A stretch of 64,000 bases of DNA from Ampullaceana balthica (lineage: Eukaryota > Mollusca > Gastropoda > Lymnaeidae), in contig CALYLW010000123.1 in NCBI GenBank assembly GCA_944989445.1, forward strand, positions 1,082,501-1,146,500. Reading direction: 5' to 3'. The translations under genes were made by a program, and so were the position numbers. Below the pieces are notes generated by a model that saw only the letters and a list, made by a program, of their open reading frames with translations, did no database searches and was not told where the DNA came from. This document shows positions 37,001 to 49,000 of the stretch, in pieces. Positions within the stretch are counted from its first letter, which is position 1, and each line of letters opens with the position of its first letter.

Positions 37001-40000
37001 CAAGCGTTCACTTTCAATTTTCGCGTACATATCTACGATGAATTGATGGAACAGCTGTCTAAATTTCAAGAGATGGTTATCTTCACCACTGCGAATCATG
37101 ATTCGATATGCATAAAAGTCCATTGCTGTAACCTTTTTACCCAAAACATTGTTTCCCGTGTCTGGGTTTGTCTGAGGAATGCCAAAGGAGTACCCCTCTT
37201 CACCTTGCCAAAACATTAGGGGGTATTGCAGAGCATCATAAGAGCGATGAGTTTCTGCAACTCTTTGGAGAAGGTTGTTTCGCTTTTGAAGGACAATGTC
37301 ACGTCTGTCAAATTCATTTCCTACCATGACAATGGCCACTTCATCAAATGTTGGTACATTGAACCGCCTTTGGTGTTCATGTCTTGGTGCTTTGTCAGCT
37401 CGTATCACAACTTTGTATTCATCAGTTGGCATTCTTTCTAGAGCTGTCTTGAAAATTTGAAGGTAGGCATTGTTTGCATGTAGGAGTTCTTGCAACTCCA
37501 AAACAACATTTTGTTGCAAGTCTGGAAAGTTTGCACATCTTTGTTGGACTTCTCTAGCTTGGTCTCCCATGAAATAGATCTGCAGAAACTGAGGTTCGCC
37601 TTCAGCTGGCAGCAGAGATCCAGCCCTGTGATAAATTTGGCCTTGAACTTTAAATGTTGGCATGAATCCTTGTTCACGAATTTCTTTGCTGGCACCAAAA
37701 GATGTCATTTGAAAGCATGAGTTGTATTTTCTGATGTTGGCTAGGAAGCGTTTAGACGTTTGAGATACACCTTGAAGCAAATGATCAAGTGGCTCAGGTG
37801 GATGTTGCAGAGTCTCTAGTTTAACTTTGCCATTTGAACAGCACATTCCAGGGTGCTCATCTTTCCATTTAAATGCACTGCAATGCTTGCAGATCAAGTT
37901 CATCTCACCAATGTTGACCTATCATGTTGATGGTATGGAATATCTGGGTCATATTAATGAGCAGCACCGTTTAGGTCTTGCTGCATTTCATTTCTTCTTC
38001 TGTTTAAATTTCCATTTCTCTGGTCTGCAAGTCTTATTTGGGTTTGTTTATTTGTTTCATTTGCTCTTCTCATTGAAGATCTGACTCTTTTTTCATCAAG
38101 TCTTGCCTGTGTTTGTTTATTGGTTTCATTAGCTCTTCTGATTGAAACTCTTTCTCTCTCATCATCAAGTCTTGCCTGTGTTTGTTCACTGGTTTCATTA
38201 GCTCTTCTGATTGAAACTCTTTCTCTCTCATCATCAAGTCTTGCCTGTGTTTGTTCACTGGTTTCATTAGCTCTTCTGATTGAAACTCTTTCTCTCTCAT
38301 CATCAAGTCTTGCCTGTGTTTGTTCACTGGTTTCATTAGCTCTTCTGATTGAAACTCTTTCTCTCTTATCATCAAGTCTTGCCTGTGTTTGTTCACTGGT
38401 TTCATTAGCTCTTCTTATGGAACCTCTTTCTCTCTCATCATCAAGTCTTGCCTGTGTTTGTTCACTGGTTTCATTAGCTCTTCTGATTGAAACTCTTTCT
38501 CTCTCATCATCAAGTCTTGCCTGTGTTTGTTCACTGGTTTCATTAGCTCTTCTGATTGAAACTCTTTCTCTCTTATCATCAAGTCTTGCCTGTGTTTGTT
38601 CACTGGTTTCATTAGCTCTTCTTATGGAACCTCTTTCTCTCTCATCATCAAGTCTTGCCTGTGTTTGTTCACTGGTTTCATTAGCTCTTCTGATTGAAAC
38701 TCTTTCTCTCTCAACAGCAAGTCTTGCCTGTGTTTGTTCATTCGTTTCATTTTCTCTATGTAAGGCTTGCTTCTTTGCCGTTTTAGAAACACGACCTAAT
38801 TGAGTTTTTCTTTTTGGGGGCATGATTTCTCTGAAGAAAGATTGGAACATAATAGCTTATATATTGTTTTAGTGTACAACTGCTTTTAAGTATTTCCCTT
38901 TGTTAAACTTTCTTCTTAAATACCATACTGAAGGTTTCCCCCCCCCCTTTTAGCATCAATAAACTTATAAGTAACTTAGATAAATAAGTAACTTATAAGT
39001 AAATTATTAAATTAGTTTAAATTTTGCTACCCCATGACTATTTGTTTAATTCGGACACATCAATTGTGTTTGGACATTTGTAAAACAGGTGAAGTGTTAA
39101 TTTAAGTTTTGGATATATAATTTGTTTAGTGATATTTTGTATTGATTATAAGATCCAAAAAAAAATATTCAGAAGAGATTAATTTAATTTAACCTTCACC
39201 GGATCAATAAATATATGTATTTAATTCATCCTTCTTAACATCAATGAACAGATGAATTTAATGTATTCTATTAGCACCACTAAATGGCTGAAAGGTATTA
39301 GATAAGCTAATATATAAACTTGTTTACTACTTCAAGTTTGGTTAGGTAAGGTTAGTTATTGTAAAATCTTAAAAAACACATTCTAAAGAGATTAATTTCA
39401 TTTGTTCTTCTTAAGAATGTTAAGTTCTAATGATTTTTATGACTCACAAGGCTTCAACTCAATAAGTAAAAACACCATCAGAAGAATCAATATTTTAATT
39501 GAACAAAGAAATCCTTCAAGGCAAAATAATAACAACACTGTGCGTGCTCTCCGCTACAAAATCGTCCCTCTAGCATATCTCTCTATTGACGTCATCCCAC
39601 ACCAAACTACGTCACACCAAGCATGTGTCAAAATAGTGCGCACTGTGCAACAGTCAAACATTGACATTCCCAAAGCGGGAAAACCCCATCTAATATATAA
39701 AGATGAAAGTTTGTTTGTTTGTTTCTTTTGTTTGTTTTGTTACTCATAGAATGCCACACCGTTGGACCTAGGTGCTGAAATTTTGCATGGGACCCTCATT
39801 TGACCCGGGACAGGTCATAGGCTATGTAGTTTTTTTCTTATATAAAAAACTGACTCATCACTAATTGAATTCTCCAACTTCGCGTGTAGGTAGAAGCATG
39901 AAACTTTGGGAAGTTGTTGAGTAGCCTCTCACGACGATCATTTGCGTAAAAAAGTTGCAATTCAGTCATGGGGGCCGGGGGCACAAAGACGTTTTTTTCA

Positions 40001-43000
40001 TTATATGGGCTATATGAAAATTGATATTTAAATATTTTTTTTGCTCGTTACCACCACGGAAGTGTACTTAACAACCACCCAGATTTTTATGCTTCTAACT
40101 ACACGGAATTAGTGATCTTTAGGTTCACTTGTGTTAAGTTTAATGACTTTCTTAATAAGTTCGTTAGCTAAAGTTTAAATAGTTAATTTGTTTAGCTTAT
40201 GTAAACATAAAATTATGTAAACATGAAATGACAAAATAGGTCCTAGGCCTTTATATGCATGTCAAGATCATTGATTCTTACCTTTAATAAGTAAGTTTAT
40301 AGTAATGAGCAAGTTTTATTATGTTGTTGAAAATATTCAAATAGTTATTTGTTAAGTATGTAAGTGTATGCAACGATTGACTTTCTTCTTATTTTTTTGT
40401 ATTTCTCTTGATTAACTTCATTTAGTGCCCCTTTTCTATACTAATAAAAGCCTAAGCCCCCTTTCACTAATGGTCCAACTTCCCATTTGACTAAAAGTCT
40501 TTAAAATTTACGAATCATACTAAAAACAATTAAGCACGACTGAACTCTGAACTAAAAGTAATGAGTAAAAATCGCCCTTTATCTAATTTCCAGAAACAAA
40601 AACAGGAATTTTTTTTTACAAAATATAATGTTTTATCTGAAAACGGGAATCAAAAAAGAATTGAATCCCTTGGTGAAACAGCAACATATAAGATTTTGGA
40701 ATCCATCGCTAAATGGGACCGTTTTGTAGAAAGGGACAAAAATGAAAAAATTATTGTCAATTTTTAGTCAATTAAAGTTAATTTAAAGGCGGGCGCTTAA
40801 AATGAAGTCTTGTAAAGCAGTACTGCTCCAAAAATAAATTGTATACTTGTTTATAGTCTTCATTAATTAGTGTTTTAATATGGAAATGATATATAATGCT
40901 TTTATATATTTGTCTCTATGTTTTACGATTTAAATTTACGGCTTTTATGTAATAGGTATAATTTTTAAAAGGAATTCAAGTATGTTTTGGACCATGTTTC
41001 CCGATGGGACATCATATTTTGTAAATTATATTTCAAACACCAGATTTAGTTTCTGAAAAATAAATAAATTATTTACGAAATAGGAAAAAAAGATGCTATG
41101 TTTGACTAAACATCTATTTTTAAAATGGCTTTTGTTATTCCGCAACAGCGTAATGACCATGGCATATTTAATTCGCCGCCCAACTTAATTAATTGCTTAT
41201 AGGTTCACTTGTATTGATTTTAATATGCTTATGTTTATAAGTCCGGTAGAAAGGTTTAAATTGTAAATTTATAGAGCTTATGTAATAAAAAAAACTCAGC
41301 ATTGGTCGTAGGCTTTTATATGCATGTAATATTCATTGATGATTAACTTTAATAATTAAATTTAAGGGATTGAGCAAGTAAAATAAGCAAGAAAAATTAA
41401 TATTACGAAATAGGAAAAAAAGATGCTATGTTTGACTAAACATCTATTTTTAAAATGGCTTTTGTTATTCCGCAACAGCGTAATGACCATGGCATATTCA
41501 ATTCGCCGCCCAACTTAATTAATTGCTTATAGGTTCACTTGTATTGAGTTTAATATGCTTATGTTTATAAGTCCGGTAGAAAGGTTTAAATTGTAAATTT
41601 ATAGAGCTTATGTAATAAAAAAAACTCAGCATTGGTCGTAGGCTTTTATATGCATGTAATATTCATTGATGATTAACTTTAATAATTAAATTTAAGGGAT
41701 GAGCAAGTAAAATAAGCAAGAAAAATTAATATAGAACACGCAACAAATTTTAAGAAAAACAAACGTATAGTTCCTCTAAATTACGATTAAGCTTTTTTGA
41801 CTTGGGCAATTTCTTTCCACATAAAATACCCTCACATAATTAGTATTTGTTTAAATTAAAATTTGAGTCATTAGAAACAACATAATAAAACTCTTAATTT
41901 AAAAATAAATACCATACATCGTGTGACAAATGTAATGAAATAGTGTTAACAGATCTATAATATCAAGAAAGTATTTGTATAAAAGGCCACTGTTTTGTAC
42001 CGCATGGCCAAAACAAATATGAATTTTATTATAATAAAATTACACTGCTCACTTTTAGATGCGTACACGAAAAGGTGCGCACCGTAATTTGACAATAAAA
42101 GATTTTTGAAAGCGCACAGCTAAAAATAAAGTATTGTAAAAAATAACGCACCAAAATGAACTCGTTTTGAATGCCCGCATGAAGCTGTTCAATATCGAAA
42201 TGAGAATTTATTTTGTCTTTATTTGGCTCTACATTTTCTGATTATGGGCCCCCTTACCCTAGGGGTGGTCACCTGGGGTTGAAACATAGCCTACGACCTG
42301 TCTAGGGTCGAATGAGAGCCCCATGCAAAATTTCAGCATCCTGGGTCCAACGGTGTGGATTTCCATTGGTAACAAACAAACACACAAACAAACAAACACA
42401 CAAACTTTCATCTTTATATATTAGATATGTTTTTCGACACATAACTCATAACTACCATTTTTGGATGGTCTTGCGCTGCGTATTATAATACACATATTTT
42501 TAGTTATGTCTCATACATAAAGGATTTATAGTCAAAAACTTAGTTTTTTACGGGTTTTTTAAAAATCCTTTATATTAACTCGTAGTGTCTGGTTGATTGT
42601 TTGTCGAAAAAAATTTGTATCGATTTTTAACCCACTTCCTCGTAAGCTAGCGAGCTGAAATTTTGCAGGCAGTTTAGTGCTGATAATAAAAACGATGTAT
42701 CAAAATTTCAGATCGATCGCATGTACTATCATTAAATTATTGAATTTTTATATTATTTTATTTATCTCTATATATTATGTTAAATTTTTGAGATAGAGTA
42801 ACGCGCAGCGTATTATATTGAACAACCTTTTTATTAATACTTTCCTGTTGCACGATGTGGTGCGTATTATATTGACTATACGTTTATAAACATATTCCCG
42901 ATCGCTGCGCATTATATTAAACACGTTTTCGAGACATAACTAAAATTTAGTATTTTTGGATTGGCTTGGTCTGCGTATGATAATGAACATTCTTTTAGTT

Positions 43001-46000
43001 ATGTCTCGTACATAATGGATTGATAGTCATTTTTTTACGTGTTCTTTTTATTATATTTTAGTTTTAGCTTTCTAATCTCTTTTTTTTTGGTTTAAACAGA
43101 TATACCAATTAAGCTTCCAAAAGAAAATGGAAAAAAAGTCTCATAAATCACATTGGGTATCTAAACATTGTATCATTAATCATTGTCAAGTAATCAAATT
43201 AAACATGAGCATTAAATATTTCTCAGGAGAAAAACAAGCCAAGATTCCTCAAATTTATCTATATCCGAAGAGGGGAAAAGAGCAGCACATTTCTTACAAC
43301 AGGAAAGGAGACAATATCACTTTGACATGCCTCATTAGGGTAGGAAAAAAAATGTAAATCATTTTAGTTGCGTCACTAGAATTCTTATTGATGTATACGA
43401 TATCAAGAAATATTTTATTTAAATTGACACTCCGATGATTCAATTTTTTTAAGTACGTTAAAGTTAAAAAGCAAGTTTCCCTGTTCAGTGGCTACCCCGC
43501 ATATATAAGTAAAGTTTCCTTTCCAGACTATATGCCTATGGGTTAGGTGATGTTTTTTTGTTGTTGCTAGGACACACTTTGTGCACGAAAATAGGGGCTT
43601 CTTTTACAGAGAGCAGTGCTTAGCCTAAAGCGCGTTACGCTAAGGTTCTATTCTATGACTAATGCATGGTGTCTTAAGTGCTGCTTTTTTCATGTACGCA
43701 AACTTAGCATGGCAGCATCATGGTTTCTTTAAAAAATATTTGCAGTCCAGACCTCTAGTTTGAATCAAAGTGTACATTTTACACTTAAAACACCAAGGAC
43801 GTACATACATTTTTAGTTGCAAAGCATCAAATGTTAACTATGTAATATGTTGTAGCCTAATTATATTTTTATGCAGACAAATACAACGAATATTTAGACG
43901 AAGCAGCATTCTACAACTTTAATACTTTGATCACAATTTATCTTGAGTATTTCATTAAAAACACTTTACAAAACATAATTACTGTTTAATATTATTTAGA
44001 TATGGTAAATCGTGGGTTAATAATATCGATCTTACTTTCCTCATCCAGCTGATTCATCGCTATACGCTATCAAGAAACATTGCTTGTTGAAATAGTTCTT
44101 TAAAATATATTTGTTTAAAATTTTTTCATTTTATTTTAAATACAAGAATTAAAAGGCATTTTTAAATTCCAATTCTTCGCTTTTCACTAGATATTAAAAT
44201 ATGGAAGATAGCTAGGCAGAGGCGTATCAACGACTTGGTATCGGGGCAGTTGCCAAGGGCACCGATGGCTAATCCTTCAATAATCAATTTATTCTGTATA
44301 ATTTAGTATTTTCCCTATTTTTCACGGGCGCCGAAAAATGACTTAGCCAAGGGCGCGGAAATCCCAGTTACGCTTATGTAGCTAGACATTTAAATGTTTT
44401 TCTTGCATAAGGTTTAGCAATTGGGTTTAATATTGTATTTATGAGAAATAAATCAGAATTATATAAATTGACATTCATATCACAAGTTATTAAAGAATTC
44501 AGAAAATTCTCAAAAACTTTGAATGGGCGAACTGGTCAATCTAATGTAAAGTGCCATAAACTTATCTTAGCCCTGGATCCTCCGCTGCCTTATGTTGGGC
44601 ACGAAATGAACATGCGCGTGACTATGTCAGTGGCTAGTTTGCAATGTCAGCTTTTTGAGTTCACTTTTTCGGTCTGTCCTTTTGAATATTAATTGCTAGA
44701 GTAAAAAGCTTTTCCCTGTTCCGTGGTGTTGGCGACTCCACAGTTTCCTTTGGTCTATGCGGCTCGGATTGGGCATATGACTTTTAGCATATACTTAGCT
44801 GGCATCACTGAGACTGTCCATATATGGCACTAGTTGTTCCTTCATTGTCCGCTGATCATGTTTTAACCCAATTTAATGATTGGGACATCAAATTGTGGTT
44901 GAGCCGCAAAGCATTTCCTTGGGTTCTATTTTCACGTGTAAATAATCAATTAATTTTCCACGCAATCTTAGACGGTGAGATTTAAGATAGTATTATGATC
45001 ATTTTCCTTATAAAAAACCACATTTCGTTTTATTCTATGAATTAAGCGTATCTTGTTGCTTGCTCTAGCTTGCAACCAAAAATAGGCATATCAATATCAT
45101 AACGTATTGATTATGTTTTCCCCATATATACATATCAAATATATTTAAATATTCTGAGACCATACACATGGCATCATATAAATAAACAAGTAAAAATGAT
45201 TAAAGAATAACATTCAATTTTTATATTATTTTTTTAAATATCATTGTAATTCTACATTATATTTTTTTTTCTTTTCTTAATATTTGTGTAGAGTGAAGAA
45301 CGATTTTTGAAACTTTCCTGGCGATACATTCACGTACAATCACCAAAAGGTTTTGCCATAAGGTATCCATTTGACACAGATATTGCAAAAATTCCACCAG
45401 AAACACGTGAACCAGACACGTGTGAACTTTTTCGATACGAATCCACGCTTAATTTCAAATTTCACAACATTCATGGAGGGTTTAGGTTCTTTTGTGTGGC
45501 TCAGGAAAAAGGCGTGGATAAAATAAGCTTAAACTTTACTTTGTATACATCCCCAGGTCAGTTAAATTCAGTAATGTATTTAGTCTTTGAAGTGTGTGTT
45601 CAGTTTGTCATTATTACTTAAGATAAGTATAGATTTATTTCACTTGATATCCCTTACGGCTTTCTCTGCAGAAAACAATTATTAAAGCAGATAAAAATTA
45701 AACATCCTTATTTTTGGCAGATTTAATAATATCATTTAATTGCATCTTACTACCATCCACTAACAAGTGGTCAAGGAGAACGTGCGTTTTCAAAACTTAA
45801 AGAATCTCTCAGTAAGTTTGATTGTAACTAATGTAATGCATTGAGCAAGTTTACCGATGATGTTGCATTTGCATCTCACAGGTGTAAGCGCTTTGAGTCC
45901 ATTTATGGACGAATGGCCAATATTTGTACGTAACTTCGTCACTTATATTACAGACACTTACATGTATGACACTCGTGCGGGGATGTTGATCTCCAATCGA

Positions 46001-49000
46001 GCACCTCCCCAGCCTGCGGAAAGCCCACCACATATGGAGGGTACCGGGGAATTAAAATACCCACGGCGGACCAAAATCAGCCCTGCTGCCACAAAGGATA
46101 GGGAACCAACCCGAACAAAGGCAGCTACCAATTGAGCAGTGAGGGGCAACAACTCCCTCCAGTGGTTGCTCGCAATCCCAAAAACCCTGTTGTGTAAAAA
46201 CATAGTTACAAAAACACCGAAAATAGTAACAAAAGACATTTCAGTCCTGGGAGAGGATGGATTCCTTTAGGAGGAAAATGTAACGCCTAATAGTGAAAGC
46301 CAAAATCTGGAAGCTATTAGGCCAAAAACCATCATCTCTACCAGGACCACTACCATCATCGGAGCTTGGAATGTTCGCACAATGTACGAGGCTGGTAAAG
46401 CTGCACAAATTGCCCCTGAGATGAGGAGCTATAAGCTCACCACTCTCGGAATAGTGAAGCAAGATGGACTGGTTGGGGCCCGAAGAGATTAATCTCACGA
46501 GAGATTACGTTATTTTCGGGACATGAATAAGACGATGCCCCACATACCCTGGGTGTTGCTATGATGCTATCAAGGGCAGCACAAGGAGCACTCATTGGAT
46601 TGGAGGCACATGGACCTAGAGTCCTCTTAGCAACCTTTCGGACAAAGAAACGTAGCATCAACCTAGATGTCATCCAATGCTAGGCATCAACTAATGAAAG
46701 TGATGAAGGAGACAAAGAAGAATTCTAAAATAGTGTAATTACCATAGTCCAGGCATGCCAACGGAGGACCACCGTCATCCTCATAGGAGACTTTAAGGCC
46801 AAGATTAGCAGTAACAACACAGGGTATGAAGAGGTTATGGGACATCAAGGGATAGGCGAGATGAACCACAATGGTGAGAGATTTGTGGACCTATGTGCCA
46901 CAGCAGACCTGGTCATAGGGGGAAAGTATTTTCCAACACAAGATAATACATAAAGCTACATGGGTCTCATGGGACATGAGAGTGATTAACCAAATAGATC
47001 ATGTATATATTTGTAAAAAAATCAGGTGAGCTCTCCAAGATATACGTGTAAAGAGGGAAGCTGATGTTGCCTCAGATCACCATCTTCTTGTGGCCAGGAT
47101 AAAATTAAGGCTAAAGACACATTATTCCGAGCAAACAGTATACAGATATCGGTATAATAACTCCCTCCTGAAGGACCAAGCCAAAAAGGAACAATTCAAG
47201 ATCTCACTACGCAGTAAGCTCCAAGCTCTACGCGATATACTCGAAAACGAGACATCCAAAGTAATGTCACAAAGCGTGAAAAAAACAGTCAATCAACATG
47301 CCAGAAAGTGCTAGGAAACAGGTAAAGGGCACACAAATGGATAACAGCAGGTACACTGAGTAAAATAGAAGAAAGGAAAAGAAAGAAAACAGAAATAACG
47401 TGCGCTGAAAAACAAGTCCCAGAAAGAGTATGCAGATGCAAATAAGGAAGTTAAGAAAAGAATCAAGAAGGACAAGAAAGAATTTGTTGATAAACTTGCT
47501 AAATAAGCAGAAGATGCAGCTCACCAGGGGAACATGAGATAACTATTTTTTTCTATTAAGACGCAGTCTGGGACATTTAGCAAAGTAGAGAGACCTGTGA
47601 ATGATAATAAGGGAAACACCATAACAAGTCAAGAGCAACAGAGAGGGAGATGAAAAGGAGAACTTTGAAGAGCTCTTAAACAGGCCAGAACCAAGGAATC
47701 CACCAGATAGCCAACCTGATGGCATCCAAACCAAAGGCACTGAACGAAGATTTGGAAACAAGTGTGGAAATGTTACCCTCTGATTATGAAGATATGGGAA
47801 GAAGAGCACGTTTCTTTCGATTTAAGCTCCTGCTCGAACTACAGGGATCACCATGCTGTCCTTCCCAGGAAATTTTTTCAACCGTGTACTACTTAACAGG
47901 ATGAAAATCGCTGCTGGTCCAGTAAGCTGGCTTTTTCTCCAACAGATCCTGCACTGACCAGATAACCGACACTGCGCATCATTCTATAGAGCAGTCATTA
48001 TAGTGGAACTCGCCTCTCTATGTCAACTTTATTGACTATGAAAAAGCCTTAGACAGTGTGGACACCCAAACCCTTTGGAGATTGATAAGGCATTACGGGG
48101 TGCCACAGAAGATTACTGATATAATCAGAAACACGTACGAAGTGATAAACTGCCGAGTTGTCCATGATCAGCAGGTGACATATGCTTTCCAGGTGAAGAC
48201 TGGTGTGAGAAAAGTTGCTTGCTGTCACCATTCCTTTCCTGTTGGCAATTCACTTGGTGATGAAAAAATCTACACAGCAGAAAAAGAATGGCATCCAATG
48301 GACCTTGTGGGATCAACTTGATGATCTTGAGTTTTCTGATGACCTCGCCCTTCTTGCACACACCCAACAACAGATGCAGGAGAAAGCAAACATTGTCACA
48401 TCTACTTCTGCTAGCATGCGTCTCAACATACACACAAAGAGTAAAATCCTCACGGTTAAGTCCACCAGTACATCACCTATCATGCTTGAAAGTGAAGCCC
48501 TTCAGGAGGTGGAAAGTTTTGTTTACTTTGGCAGTGTATGTCACACATATCTTTTTATGTGTGTTAATAGGGGTTATCAAATAATATCTCTTGTACAATG
48601 ATTCCTTGATACACTTAATGTTAATAACATGAACTTTAATAATGGAATATCCGATGATTACACAAATCACTATGTACAAGTTTAAACAGTATTCACATGG
48701 TGGACACACATACTAATACATTTGGCCATCTTGTCTCTCTCTCGACCCTTCTAGCACGCATCCTTCAAGTGGTCTCTCTCTCTCTGCTCTCAATCTCATG
48801 ATTCTCACGTGACAGTGTGGTACATAAACAAGGTGGTACAGATGCTGATGTCAAAATAAGGATTAGAGAAGCAAGAGCAGCCTTCCAGCAATTCAAGAAT
48901 GTTTGGGTGTAAAACAATATAAGAAGCAAGTTAAAAGTAAGGATTTTTAACGCTATGGTGAAACCTGATCTGCTGCATTGAGCCGAGACATGGAGAACAA

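Larger units (their letters stand above)
33663..39704 (-). mobile_element. Nearly intact autonomous Helitron
   Basis: The minus-strand 3' end is clear: hairpin GCCGGGTAACCCGGC leading directly into CTAG (33666-33663) followed by T. The coding region of Rep/helicase plus an N-terminal repeat protein fills 33806-38850. The 5' end is less certain; a candidate 5'-TC (TCTTTATATATTAGATGGGG, preceded by A reading from + position 39704) would make the element about 6.0 kb. It sits in intron 3 of the plus IgSF gene, in antisense orientation. Confidence 0.8.

Noticed and set aside
38100..38760. CRISPR-like array (regular 69-bp repeats)
   Set aside because: No unique spacers; units are contiguous, coding and in a eukaryotic Helitron.
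38120..38803. Long plus-strand Leu/Ser-rich repeat protein
   Set aside because: Antisense shadow of the STPR repeat array; the minus strand has the coherent basic/acidic 23-residue repeat.
43100..43226. Upstream start for plus-gene exon 4 using the acceptor at 43099
   Set aside because: In the phase required by exon 3 it meets TAA at 43144; the acceptor at 43226 fits the phase and the Ig fold.
46241..46869. Minus-strand ORFs over 46.2-46.9 kb
   Set aside because: Shadows of the degenerate LINE endonuclease region on the plus strand.
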